Origin: Acanthaster planci | Lineage: Eukaryota > Echinodermata > Asteroidea > Valvatida > Acanthasteridae | Length of the DNA: 64,000 bases | Assembly (NCBI RefSeq): GCF_001949145.1 | Contig: NW_019091557.1 | Coordinates: 373,736-437,735, forward strand | Reading direction: 5' to 3' | Shown here: positions 58,301 to 63,410 of the stretch, piece after piece | Numbering within the stretch: position 1 is the first letter of the stretch | Layout: each line of letters starts with the position of its first letter | The notes under the pieces: generated by a model | What the model was told of the DNA's origin: nothing | The model's input: only the letters and a program-made list of their open reading frames with translations | The model's database searches: none | Position numbers and translations under genes: made by a program

Positions 58301-59879
58301 AAAACATTCTTGAAGTTTTATAAATATAATTGTTCTTGCGTTCATCCGTTTTATTCCCATTCCTACAACCTATCTGTCTCTCCGAAGTTTGAAACCAGCC
58401 CCTAAGGAGGACGCTATTATTTTGGAACTGTATTTTAATTGGATAGATTTAATTTACCCGTGTTTAAATAAAATTAACAGCAAATCATACCAGAAGCCGA
58501 TCTGATAATTGACCTTTATCGTTCGTAGACTCGACTTGGAGCACATAATTTCTTTAAATGCAAACTATGACCTTTTTGTTTCGTTTACAGCCAGAACCGA
58601 AGAAACCAGTGAAGCAGCAGCCCCAAAAGACCCTGTCCCCGGACAGGACCACGGAAAAAGCCCGGCTGTCACCCAGTAATGTCCGGGCTTCCAAGCCCAG
58701 GAACGAGCCCAGTATTTTCCATTACACTAGCACAAACCCAAGCTCTAAGCGAGCAGGTAGGTGGGTCCCATCAGAACCGCTGTCGACCAGTCGGCGAAGG
58801 ATCCGTAAAAGTGATCTGTACCTGTGCTGCACAGGGAGACTTTGAGACGCTCAGAAGGTGGCGGCAAACATACGGGCGTATGTTTGCCGCCACCAAGCGC
58901 CTCAAAGTCTCCAATTCATGTAAATGCATTCATTTTGTGGCTCGGTCAAGAACTCCCGGGACTGTGAGAAGCTGTTGTTTGACGATTCCTAATGCTCTTT
59001 GTTAATGCACTGGATATTTATTTAAACTGTATAGTCTCTATTGTCTGAATTTCTTATGTTGGTTACAAGCTAAAAACAGAACTAAAGTCAGTTACAAAAA
59101 AAGCAATCTGTTTTTAACCCTTTAATTTTTAATTCCCTCTGGCAAATAAACTTCACCCAGTTTCAAATCACCACTTGGTACCTAGTGTCATACAAACAGC
59201 TGTAATGTTATCGCGTAATCTTGCCATGTATGTTAGATCCGGGAAAAAAGAAAGCATTTGATAAGGGAGCAAGTACGTCCAAGTCAGCACAGAACCTGAG
59301 CATCTACCACGATAAACCTTCGACATCTTCTGTGATTAGACGCTCGTCGGCTGAGCTCTATGAACCACAAAACATCACTCTGGAGAGGTAACCTTTAACA
59401 CGAGAACGCTTAGCTCTCAGTAGAATGCACTTGGAAAGTAATGAATTTTGAAAGGGATCAACGTTCCATATTAGCAAGGTCAAAATATCAGTTGCGAAAT
59501 TATTAATCAATTTGCACCAATTTCCCCTGTAAAAATATTGCTCCAGATGTTTACTCAACACGTCACGGTGCAGAATAAATGAACTGGCTTGCTGGTTTCA
59601 GCTGTCAAATTTGGATTACTAGGTTCGTTGCACAATTATTGAAGCTGATAATTTCCTAAAGTCCCTCGTTTTTTGCTGGTTTGCAAGTAGACTGTGTGGT
59701 GCGTTCGTTGCAGGTTGACTGAATAGTCGGCTGGTTTGGTACCAGAATGTAATTTTTCAATAGAATTCATTCTACGAACCTTGATTTTTACAGGAGAAGA
59801 GAAACCTGGAGCGAAACCCAGAAAAGTGCAGCCGTCACTCAAACGAGGCAACCAATCGAGGTTGAAGTGATAGACACAG
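1058..59879 (+). CDS. PCLO: Piccolo/Bassoon/Fife-like presynaptic active-zone scaffold, partial (22 exons)
   Basis: The CDS is joined from 22 exons, listed separately. Phases agree at every junction, giving 2,806 complete codons without start or stop. Numbering from the first visible complete codon: zinc finger 37-90, SGLW motif 100-103, acidic Ser/Pro-rich disordered region about 133-1240, coiled-coil-prone stretches about 1260-1300 and 1671-1720, Arg/His/Asp-rich segment 1885-2078, PDZ about 2140-2230, C2A about 2326-2455, Ser-rich tail to 2806. Proteins of this family organise the cytomatrix of the presynaptic active zone and tether vesicle-release machinery. Piccolo rather than RIM is favoured by the C2A motifs [14 protein letters not shown] and LDNRPRW, by the VDPRML linker and by ISGEIQ before C2A. 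RIM C2A domains instead read NPYVK...FLPDR. Vertebrate Piccolo is much longer (about 5,000 residues) and has two zinc fingers; only one is seen here. The symbol denotes family, not proven one-to-one orthology. Confidence 0.85.
3632..3760. mobile_element. Foldback MITE-like repeat, family A copy 1
   Basis: A short inverted-repeat element. The left arm begins GGCGTTTCACAATAGTGCGCC and includes TTTGCAACGCGTTGACCAA. The right arm is its reverse complement, ending in GTGAATCGCCC. It encodes no protein. The right arm lacks the bases TATT present in other copies (GCGCACGTGAAT instead of GCGCACTATTGTGAAT). Other copies are at 43246-43403, 44433-44600 and 54095-54260. No clear target-site duplication is visible. 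Confidence 0.8.
6442..6915 (-). other. 157-codon open frame of unknown status inside the large intron
   Basis: This is the longest open frame in the 28-kb intron that is not an exon. It opens with ATG at 6915 on the minus strand and runs 157 codons. The translation is rich in Ser, Arg, Trp and Cys and includes a CT-microsatellite-derived RERES run (about 6600-6612). I recognise no domain. It may be chance or part of a degraded transposon. Confidence 0.15.
7725..7892. repeat. Degenerate CCAGCCCA-like simple repeat tract
   Basis: Dense, imperfect repetition of words such as CCAGTCCAGCCCA, GAGCCCAT, CAGTCCAT and AAGCCCAA over about 170 bp, with periods of roughly 5-10 bp. It resembles a decayed micro- or minisatellite. 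There is no coding potential. Confidence 0.5.
11319..11366 (+). repeat. Local direct duplication, copy 1
   Basis: A segment of about 48 bp containing TGAATCACAGGCGAGTTGTC followed by ATCGACCTGC and GAGGGTGTTAGGAAC. It recurs almost identically about 310 bp downstream at 11628-11676. A shorter word (TCGAAACTTTCCG) is also doubled nearby, at about 11302 and 11390. Confidence 0.75.
11628..11676 (+). repeat. Local direct duplication, copy 2
   Basis: The second copy of the unit at 11319-11366. It differs by one extra base in CTGCGAGAGGG versus CTGCAGAGGG. Same orientation. Confidence 0.75.
13768..13798. repeat. Perfect 15-bp inverted repeat
   Basis: TATTACGATGGTCGG and its exact reverse complement are separated by a single C. 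With flanking CTC and GAG a longer imperfect stem is possible. It is not associated with an exon. Confidence 0.8.
14022..14227. mobile_element. Foldback MITE-like repeat, family B copy 1
   Basis: A roughly 200-bp element with AAGGTGCCCTTCCA at one end and GGAAAGGCGCCTTTT at the other. Interior words TTGCGCCAAGCGTTG, ATCCGTCAAAATCGCTC, AACGCAACGCACAC and GAAACGCATGA are shared with copies at 46273-46473 and 50743-50973 (inverted). No coding capacity. Confidence 0.8.
14795..14995 (-). repeat. Dispersed repeat, possible 3' end of the adjacent LINE
   Basis: This segment shares clear similarity with 63228-63410, for example ATTTCATAGTC, TTTGTGAACCAG, TGCAGTTCC and GGGCTCATA in the same order. It lies immediately beyond the end of the reverse-transcriptase relic, on the 3' side of that minus-strand element. 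A shared LINE 3' untranslated region is the simplest reading, though it is inferred from only two copies. Confidence 0.5.
14985..16160 (-). pseudogene. Decayed CR1/L2/Rex1-type LINE reverse transcriptase
   Basis: Reading on the minus strand from about 16150 down, pieces of one reverse transcriptase appear in order. They are a linker with NKAPGPDGI (about 15975-16005), PFPKG...[10 protein letters not shown]...KCFERCL...LDPN (15655-15864), [11 protein letters not shown] carrying the first catalytic Asp (about 15580-15615), GCVLS, and KYADDAV with the YADD active site (within 14985-15416), followed by [11 protein letters not shown] and [11 protein letters not shown]. This is the motif order of CR1/L2/Rex1-like non-LTR elements. 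At least two frame breaks or stops (near 15655 and 15440) separate the pieces, and no endonuclease domain was found. It is a dead, probably 5'-truncated copy. Confidence 0.85.
17651..17677. repeat. Perfect 12-bp inverted repeat with 3-nt loop
   Basis: TCTCGTGGAGTC, then TTT, then GACTCCACGAGA. A strong short hairpin with no associated exon. Confidence 0.8.
27777..28398. mobile_element. piggyBac-like non-autonomous element (622 bp)
   Basis: Perfect 16-bp terminal inverted repeats CCCTCAAAGAGCCGGG and CCCGGCTCTTTGAGGG bound an AT-rich, non-coding interior. The left flank is TTAA (27773-27776) and the right flank is TTAC (28399-28402). CCCT termini in a TTAA target are typical of piggyBac elements; the right TTAC would be a mutated TTAA. 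G/C-rich subterminal palindromes lie just inside both ends. The class assignment is inferred from the termini only. Confidence 0.65.
29680..29832 (+). CDS. PCLO: Exon 2: end of zinc finger and SGLW motif
   Basis: Phase 0 to phase 0, 51 codons, between GCCCGCAG and GTAAGT. It encodes WLCNLC, the fourth Cys-x2-Cys pair (residues 87-90), then a basic run and TSGLWHV (99-105). The spacing from CGF in exon 1 to WLC equals that of Piccolo fingers. The SGLW element occupies the place of the SGAW(F) motif of RIM/rabphilin, which takes part in Rab3/Rab27 binding there. A basic, Ser-rich stretch follows. Confidence 0.88.
29833..34033 (+). other. Intron with a 53-bp tandem array
   Basis: The intron runs from GTAAGT to TTTCAG. 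Apart from the tandem repeat at 31930-32140 I see only short scattered open frames and A/T-rich tracts. No second gene. Confidence 0.75.
31930..32140 (+). repeat. Tandem repeat, four copies of a 53-bp unit
   Basis: Units begin with CTCTAC at 31930, 31983, 32036 and 32089, giving an exact 53-bp period. Each contains GTCCCACACAATTCC, then GACGGGTAGAGG and ACCACCTCAG with a few substitutions. There are no spacers, so it is not an array of the CRISPR type, and 53 is not a multiple of three. Confidence 0.9.
34034..34253 (+). CDS. PCLO: Exon 3: basic then acidic linker
   Basis: Phase 0 start after TTTCAG. It ends in phase 1 at GCTG|GTAGGT, and the split Val codon is completed by exon 4. The exon encodes a basic start ([20 protein letters not shown]) and then an acidic, Ser/Ala-rich linker. 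No domain is recognised; it is supported by exact phase agreement with both neighbours. Confidence 0.82.
34561..37565 (+). CDS. PCLO: Exon 4: 3-kb exon, acidic Ser/Pro-rich disordered region
   Basis: The exon runs from TTTTTTTTGCAG to AGG|GTAAGC, with 1,001 full codons open without a stop. The protein is dominated by Ser, Glu, Asp and Pro and is predicted to be disordered. Visible elements include [14 protein letters not shown] (acidic, resembling Piccolo stretches of the form EEEDFIRKQIIEM), [21 protein letters not shown], a proline-rich RPKPPPLG near 36339-36362 that could be an SH3 ligand, and GIGTQTEH at 36906-36929, matching the TQT class of dynein light chain (LC8) motifs. Large disordered exons are characteristic of Piccolo and Bassoon. 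Several antisense open frames over this exon are codon-bias shadows. Confidence 0.9.
37566..38669 (+). other. Intron, nothing notable
   Basis: 1.1-kb AT-rich intron from GTAAGC to TTTGTAG. No repeat or gene recognised. Confidence 0.7.
38670..40055 (+). CDS. PCLO: Exon 5: RRRLPSIP motif and charged coiled-coil region
   Basis: Phase 0 to phase 0, 462 codons, from TTTGTAG to AAG|GTAGGT. It starts with acidic Ser repeats, then VRRRLPSIP, and a Lys/Arg/Glu-rich helix-prone stretch ([16 protein letters not shown] onward). Further on are acidic [26 protein letters not shown] and a Ser/Arg-rich end. Short coiled coils interspersed with disorder fit the central part of Piccolo/Bassoon proteins. It is GC-richer than the flanking introns. 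Confidence 0.88.
40804..41330 (+). CDS. PCLO: Exon 6: predicted coiled coil and SQSLDEI motif
   Basis: Phase 0 start after CATTAG; it ends in phase 2 at GATAG|GTGAGT. The first 50 residues alternate Glu with Arg/Lys in a heptad-like pattern ([20 protein letters not shown], then [13 protein letters not shown]), a likely coiled coil. An Ala/Gly/Pro-rich spacer and [15 protein letters not shown] follow, then more charged sequence. No enzymatic motif. Confidence 0.88.
42223..42340 (+). CDS. PCLO: Exon 7: short charged linker
   Basis: It starts by completing an Arg codon after CTCCTTAG and ends in phase 0 at AAG|GTGAGA. It encodes about 40 residues: basic ([14 protein letters not shown]), then acidic and Ser-rich ([14 protein letters not shown]). 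Support comes from phase agreement on both sides. Confidence 0.83.
43246..43403. mobile_element. Foldback MITE-like repeat, family A copy 2
   Basis: The left arm starts AGGCGATTCACAATAGTGCGCC and contains TTTGCAACGCGTTGACCA. The right arm contains CCAACGCGTTGCAAACTC and ends in ATGAAACGGCCG. The arms have diverged more than in the 54-kb copy. Confidence 0.78.
44433..44600. mobile_element. Foldback MITE-like repeat, family A copy 3
   Basis: The left end is GGGCGATTCACAATAGTGC. The right end is GCGCACTATTGTGAATCATCCCC. The interior holds TTGCAACGCGTTGACCAATC and its inverse. No coding capacity. Confidence 0.8.
45154..45736 (+). CDS. PCLO: Exon 8: Arg/His/Asp-rich segment with GRTSPA repeats
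   Basis: Phase 0 start after TTCTCAG; ends in phase 1 at GAAG|GTATGT; 194 full codons. The sequence is strongly biased to Arg, His, Asp, Ser and Glu. HGRTSPA, YGRTSPA and HGRISPA occur in tandem near 45255-45345, among RDRD runs. It reads like an RS/RD-type low-complexity region just before the PDZ. The function is unknown; such regions can be phosphorylated or mediate condensation. Confidence 0.85.
46031..46170 (+). CDS. PCLO: Exon 9: acidic linker before PDZ
   Basis: It completes an Asp codon after CAACTGCAG and encodes [15 protein letters not shown], an acidic patch ([13 protein letters not shown]) and [10 protein letters not shown] placed the donor at CATATGCAG|GTAGTA. An alternative in-frame donor GACAG|GTCATC at about 46127 would shorten it without changing the phase. 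Confidence 0.72.
46273..46473. mobile_element. Foldback MITE-like repeat, family B copy 2
   Basis: The ends are TAAAGGCGCTTTTCCAT and ATGGAAAGGCGCCT. The interior matches 14022-14227 (CTTGCGCCAAGCGTTG, ATCCGTCAAAATCGCTC, GTGAAACGCATGA, GCAACGCACCCC). It lies in the intron before the PDZ exons. Confidence 0.82.
46790..46982 (+). CDS. PCLO: Exon 10: PDZ domain, first half
   Basis: Phase 0 start after TTACTCAG; ends in phase 1 at GAAG|GTTTGT. It encodes [11 protein letters not shown], the carboxylate-binding-loop region [15 protein letters not shown], then [18 protein letters not shown], the classical PDZ beta-B and beta-C elements. The GGK and IPG signature is like Piccolo and RIM PDZ domains, which bind C-terminal peptides of active-zone partners. 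Confidence 0.92.
47251..47371 (+). CDS. PCLO: Exon 11: PDZ domain, second half
   Basis: It completes a Gly codon after GATGTAG and ends in phase 2 at AAGTG|GTATGC. It encodes [24 protein letters not shown] in pieces typical of the second half of a PDZ (REGDQVLEW, then TYEEVQRI). Piccolo and RIM usually read LEWNG; here the residue is Cys (LEWCG). It ends with DVEIVVK. Confidence 0.92.
47797..47900 (+). CDS. PCLO: Exon 12: Ser/Arg/Pro-rich linker after PDZ
   Basis: It completes a Cys codon after CATTTTAG and ends in phase 1 at GACG|GTGAGA. It encodes about 35 residues rich in Ser, Arg and Pro ([18 protein letters not shown]). Supported by phases and splice sites. Confidence 0.82.
48461..48597 (+). 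CDS. PCLO: Exon 13: VDPRML linker between PDZ and C2A
   Basis: It completes a Glu codon after TTAAACAG and ends in phase 0 at CCCAAG|GTAGGC. It encodes [19 protein letters not shown], close in pattern and position to the VDPKQLAAELQKVS element that lies between PDZ and C2A in vertebrate Piccolo. This linker is a strong reason to choose Piccolo over RIM. Confidence 0.85.
49123..49167 (+). CDS. PCLO: Exon 14: 45-bp microexon leading into C2A
   Basis: Phase 0 to phase 0, 15 codons, between TGTCTTACAG and CAG|GTCAGT. It encodes [21 protein letters not shown] matches the ITGEIQ that opens the C2A domain in Piccolo, which supports this very short exon. Confidence 0.82.
49557..49687 (+). CDS. PCLO: Exon 15: C2A domain, first part
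   Basis: Phase 0 start after CAACACAG; ends in phase 2 at AGAGG|GTAACT. It encodes [17 protein letters not shown], then [21 protein letters not shown]. Asp 2351 and Asp 2357 occupy the first two Ca2+-ligand positions of a C2 domain. NGxxDPFVK and LLPGR are Piccolo-type. The intron falls right after LPGRG. Confidence 0.93.
50523..50691 (+). CDS. PCLO: Exon 16: C2A domain, middle part
   Basis: It completes a Gly codon after CACCCAG (an acceptor 3 bp further in, CAG|ACCGG, is also possible) and ends in phase 0 at GGGCAG|GTAGGC. It encodes [19 protein letters not shown] and [18 protein letters not shown]. Asp 2413, 2415 and 2421 complete a set of five acidic Ca2+ ligands, so Ca2+ binding is expected. 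Confidence 0.93.
50743..50973. mobile_element. Foldback MITE-like repeat, family B copy 3 (inverted)
   Basis: The ends are TAAAGGCGCCTTTCC and GCCGCCTTTTA. The interior is family B in opposite orientation to the other two copies (GGTGCGTTGCATAC, CATGCGTTTTAC, GAGCGATTTTGGC, CTTGCGCAAG). A TTTTG-rich expansion at about 50767-50825 is an internal insertion or microsatellite growth. It lies between two C2A exons. Confidence 0.75.
51081..51459 (+). CDS. PCLO: Exon 17: end of C2A and Ser-rich region
   Basis: Phase 0 start after TTCAAACAG; ends in phase 1 at CCAGG|GTAAGA; 126 full codons. It encodes [20 protein letters not shown], the last C2A strand, matching the LDNxPRWxxL of Piccolo. After this come Pro/Gly/Arg-rich sequence, [13 protein letters not shown] and a Ser-rich [15 protein letters not shown]. 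Confidence 0.9.
54095..54260. mobile_element. Foldback MITE-like repeat, family A copy 4
   Basis: The best preserved copy, 166 bp. The left end is GGGCGATTCACAATAGTGCG and the right end is GCGCACTATTGTGAAACGCCC. An inner pair, TTTGCAACGCGTTGGCCAAT and ATTGGTCAACGCGTTGCAA, forms long arms. TA dinucleotides lie near both ends (ATAGGGGG and CCCGTATT), but a target duplication is not certain. Confidence 0.85.
54675..54744 (+). promoter_or_regulatory. Candidate internal promoter (GC box and TATA box)
   Basis: CCCCGCCCCC (54675-54684) resembles an Sp1 GC box. It is followed by TGCGTCAG and then TATATAAAG (54736-54744). GC-rich sequence begins about 25-30 bp downstream, where initiation would fall. 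A splice-donor-like GAG|GTAACT sits at 54843/54844. This could start a short transcript of the C-terminal exons, or be chance. No transcript evidence can be seen from sequence. Confidence 0.3.
55647..55778 (+). CDS. PCLO: Exon 18: Ser/Pro/Gln/Gly-rich tail segment
   Basis: It completes an Asp codon after CTTTGTAG and ends in phase 1 at AAAAG|GTGCGG, a weak donor. It encodes [16 protein letters not shown] and a Gly/Asn/Gln/His-rich stretch. Both phases fit the neighbours. It is low-complexity and its similarity to known tails is slight. Confidence 0.72.
56658..56887 (+). CDS. PCLO: Exon 19: Lys/Ser/Thr-rich tail segment
   Basis: It completes a Val codon after TTTCTAG and encodes 76 further residues rich in Lys, Ser, Thr, Pro and Gln ([19 protein letters not shown] and similar). 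It ends in phase 0 at AAGCAA|GTCAGT, a less common but acceptable donor. The next exon begins in phase 0. Confidence 0.75.
57259..58016. mobile_element. Possible larger foldback element with CCTGGTTTCCA ends
   Basis: GCCTGGTTTCCAAATGGTCG at the left is mirrored by CGATATGGAAACCAGGAAA at the right, a match of about 16 of 20 bp. Similarity fades further inside. The element would contain the one at 57466-57703. With only one copy in the window, the limits are tentative. Confidence 0.4.
57466..57703. mobile_element. MITE-like element with about 45-bp terminal inverted repeats
   Basis: The left arm begins TTAGGCCGTTTCCCAGTACT and continues with CAACTTCG and TCTCAGGCTTC. The right arm contains GAAGCCTGAGACGGAG and GAAGTTGAGTATTGGAAAAC, ending in GGCCTTA. 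The interior is AT-rich and non-coding. Confidence 0.75.
58591..58756 (+). CDS. PCLO: Exon 20: Pro/Lys/Ser-rich tail segment
   Basis: Phase 0 start after CGTTTACAG; ends in phase 1 at GCAG|GTAGGT. It encodes [18 protein letters not shown] and [18 protein letters not shown]. Low-complexity tail sequence, supported by strong splice sites and matching phases. Confidence 0.8.
58835..58912. repeat. 78-bp near-perfect hairpin just after exon 20
   Basis: The inner arms are a perfect 18-bp inverted repeat (GGTGGCGGCAAACATACG) with a 2-nt GG loop. The outer arms are GGAGACTTTGAGACGCT against AGCGCCTCAAAGTCTCC, with one mismatch and a small bulge between inner and outer parts. It lies about 78 bp downstream of the exon 20 donor and is absent from other places in the window. 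Confidence 0.9.
59237..59387 (+). CDS. PCLO: Exon 21: basic/Ser-rich tail segment
   Basis: It completes an Asp codon after ATGTTAG and ends in phase 2 at GAGAG|GTAACC. It encodes [40 protein letters not shown] and YEPQNITLE. Phases fit both sides. Confidence 0.8.
59794..59879 (+). CDS. PCLO: Exon 22: last recognisable exon
   Basis: It completes an Arg codon after TTTTTACAG and ends in phase 1 at ACACAG|GTATGC, so the gene continues. It encodes [19 protein letters not shown] then IEVEVIDT. No stop codon is reached in frame. Confidence 0.8.
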
Positions 59880-62800
59880 GTATGCAGAGAGTCGCCTCGC
59901 AAGTAGGCCTATTAAATGAATGCGACTTACATTAAACGTAGTTGCTCATGGCTTCTGATTCTGTGCTTCTACAGAACTCGACAAATTATTTTTCCAAACT
60001 GCTATAGATTCGATGAAACGGCCACCGTAGCGAAGTCTGATGTCCAGTTGATCATTTAAATGAAAGATGTGCAGTTATTGCATCCTTTTGCATTGATCGT
60101 TTTTGTTTGTTTTTTTTTTTTTAGTTTTTTTACTTTCGCATAGGGAATTGAAAAAAAGCTGTAAAAATCATTGCAATTATAGATTTATTCCTGTGTCGTA
60201 GTTTCTAGACTGTCCATGACCTTTAGTCTGAGCCTTTTGATACACAACGATTGTTAAAGCTGAGAGCGGACAAACTGCCTACAGGGGTGAAGAAGCACTG
60301 TATTCAGAAACCCAAGTCAAAGATATCGCGCTGCGATTACTGCGTTCTGGTCAGTGGGCAGTCTCCTTAGGTATACGATGCCTCGTACTGACTGGCATCT
60401 GTGGCAGAACGCTTAAGTAACATGCCCGGTAATAATCTAACGGGTGTCTGCGTTTTGTGTCAATGTGAACATGTCGCGCAGCAAACCACTTTGTCGTTAC
60501 CGCCTGTCTTTTATGTTGTACCCTTGGCTGCAACACTGGTCCAGTGAAGCAACTACCTCTGCTCGACAACCAAATAATTCATAGTATTATCATTGTTATG
60601 ATGCTTTTGTCATCGTCATCTTCGTCATTGCTGTTGAAGAAGACCTTTATTAACAATCACCTCAGCTAACAATGCACTACTAATTAACATCACTGTCAGT
60701 GTCATCGACGTCAACGTCAGAAGCATCGTCCTGAGAAAGCTGCCTGGCCTTTCTCCTTTTTTTACTAACAATCTAGAAAAAATACTCGGAACAAGGTTTG
60801 TCGTCACAGCCAAGTTACAAAAACACTTGTATCACTACACATGTAGAACAAAGACGCAATGAGGATTAAGTAATGAAACTCGTATACTCGGATAAGATCA
60901 TGTTCGATGCAGCCCATTCGTTTTATCTGTGAAAAGCACTATTTCCCACGTATCCTTTGAGGGTTTTTTTTTTCGTTTAGGACGCGTTAGCTTAATGACA
61001 TTTCCTTGTAGTATCACGGCAGATGTGGGCAAAACTGATTTTTTTTTGGTTTCGAGCCGGCTTGGGCGATGCCAATAGTTTTCGTGTCTGTGAGAGTAAT
61101 ACCAAAATGGAAACATTCCTAAGTTTCTTTCCTTCAGTGGCGTCTTTGATATTGCTGTAGTCACCTTTCATCACCTGCATCAATGTTGCGATCACCACCT
61201 TCAGTAAGCTTACAATGCCACCCTGTATTGTTTTTATTGGTGACCGGTATTATTGCAAGCCTGGAGCTGCAGGCAGCTCCATACTGCCGCTTTAATATAT
61301 GATAAAACTGAAGTTAAACTGGTTTTGAATACCCTCGAGGTGTAGTCCAAGAGATCATGTCATGTTATCATCAAGTTTTCACAACAGTCTTTGCATCCTC
61401 TGTATCCCTTTTATCTACTGTTATCTTTGTGTTGCCATTTTTAATGTTTCTGATGCCGTCTGGATTTAATGCAAGTGTAAATTTTAATATTCATAAGCAA
61501 AACATTGATGTCACCTCGTAGCCAAATTCGGTGACATGGTAACGCTATCACGTATCATTTGCACTGCCCCCCGCTAATGGCAATAAGCTTTGTGAAAAAT
61601 ATCCCATAATGACTTTTCTGTGACAGTAACTCCGTGCAAAACCCTCCACACAGTGCTTTCCGCCATTAAAGGAGGCCATCGGGAATGTTCAGCGACAGGT
61701 CCAATTCGATCAGCGACCGTCAGTAAACCACTGATCGATTTCGTCTGATTTAAAACCAGGATATACATTTGTGCGCTGATTAGTGATTGCTAAGGAGAAT
61801 CAACGAGGGGTCGATAAATGGTAGCCGATCGAACATGGCCAAAACATCGCTGGATTCTCCAGATTTGCAGTTGCCTTAGAATCATCGATGATTTCAGAGT
61901 CTGGGAGTTGTCACCGTCAGAATTCGTTTCCAGCGTTTCGTTTATGATTCTACACGTGACAGTCAGCCCATGAGCCAACGTAAAGCATGAATATACGATT
62001 TTTGGTTGGCACTTGAAACAGAAAACCCAGAACAGATTTTGTACCCGAACGAACACCACAGCACCCTCAGTTGTCAGGAACGGCAGGTAGCAGTGTTGAA
62101 GAGAGTGCAGAGTATAGAATTATCTAGGATAAAAAGTGGTGCCCCGTGAGTTTCATAGGCTTCAGGTGAATAGAGACTCGCGCGAAATGTGTTTCAGCGT
62201 AAATTCATGCCACGGCGTCATTAAAGGACATGATTAATAAACATTACTGAGAATTACACCAAACCAGTAATCGAAGGGCCCCGTCGCAACGAAAACCCAT
62301 TGTTTACACAAGGTTAACTGTTCACGTGCGTGCTGCATTTATTGCATAAAACCTGGGAACTGTCGCCTGGGCACGTGGAAATATTCAATACGTTGACACT
62401 CGGATTGATCACATATCGACACGTCTTGTTCTGTAGAACAAACCGGTACTTAGTAGGTAGGATCAGCACATGCTGGATGCTCTGCCATCTGTGTGTACGT
62501 AACTGGCTACTCGAGCGTTGACACTGACTCGGGGACATCTGAAGGATACCTGGTACATTGTTGGTTTGGGCGTTACAAGACTGATGTTCGTTTTGTGCAT
62601 GTACCATGGGTTATCTTATGACACGTCTGAAACTGATTTGTTTACTCGTTGGTTCAAAAATGCGTTCATGTTACAAGGAGGAAAAAAGTGATGCGTTCGT
62701 TTGGCTGTTAGGTTTGACAATGTAACAAATGCAAATTTGCCCTCTCGTCCACTCATGAATCTAATCTGTTTTCTATAATAAACGATATCCATGATTTCAT

Positions 62801-62901
62801 GTGGATAACAAAGGCATGCAGGCAATTAATTTGACATTTTTAGTAGCTATTTATGAGATTTAAATTAATTTAAGGTGCAATTACGTTTAAATAGCCACTC
62901 G

Positions 62902-63029
62902 TAGGCCGTGTCCAAATCACTTGGCTACGGCCGGAAATTACACACAACTCTATTGGAACTGGTCACGGCTACTACCATAGACTCGTATGTAATTTCAAGC
63001 CGCAGCCAAGTGATTCGGACACGGCCTTA
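62902..63029. mobile_element. MITE-like foldback element, 128 bp
   Basis: The left arm TAGGCCGTGTCCAAATCACT, TGGCTACGGC, GAAATTACA is mirrored at the right by TGTAATTTC, GCCGCAGCCAAGTGATTCGG, ACACGGCCTTA. Each arm is over 40 bp with few mismatches. Single copy in the window, non-coding. Confidence 0.8.
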
Positions 63030-63227
63030 AAATAAAAGCAAACCTAAAAATGCCGCGCGAAAAGATGAAATATACAAGCAGGTACAGATGTTGAGAAGAT
63101 TAGTTCAGAAAATGTATTTGAGCGTTTGTCTTGTCTTAGTTTACATATAATCTTACTTGTCGGACATAACTAAGATGCTAACGAGGTACTGACTCGTGGC
63201 GGGTGGGTTGGTGGGTTAATCCACCTT

Positions 63228-63410
63228 AAGCAGAAGCACTCCCTCATCGGCTGAAAAGAGCCGTGTTAGTGGGGGGTGTTAATTTTGTTGGTCGCGATAC
63301 GACCGTAACGTGTGCATTTCATAGTCGTTTGTGAACCAGTGAAGTGCAGTTCCCACCATGGAGCCTCCGTTGCTGAGACAATTGTGCCCTTATTGGGCTC
63401 ATATGGAAGT
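63228..63410 (-). repeat. Second copy of the dispersed repeat seen at 14795-14995
   Basis: It shares AAGCAGAAG, TTTCATAGTC, TTTGTGAACCAG, TGCAGTTCC and GGGCTCATA in order and orientation with the segment next to the LINE relic. It probably represents a severely 5'-truncated insertion of the same element. Confidence 0.5.

Larger units (their letters stand above)
56888..58590 (+). other. Intron with nested foldback elements
   Basis: 1.7-kb intron. An element at 57466-57703 appears to lie within a larger inverted-repeat element of about 57259-58016. No gene seen. Confidence 0.6.

Noticed and set aside
58679-59005. 108-codon plus-strand frame running through the exon 20 donor and the hairpin
   Set aside because: It is out of frame with exon 20, and the strong GTAGGT donor with phase-matched exon 21 explains the coding signal better.
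62036-62086. 51-bp possible exon with phase 1 on both sides
   Set aside because: It fits the phase of exon 22, but the acceptor lacks a polypyrimidine tract and the translation shows no family resemblance.
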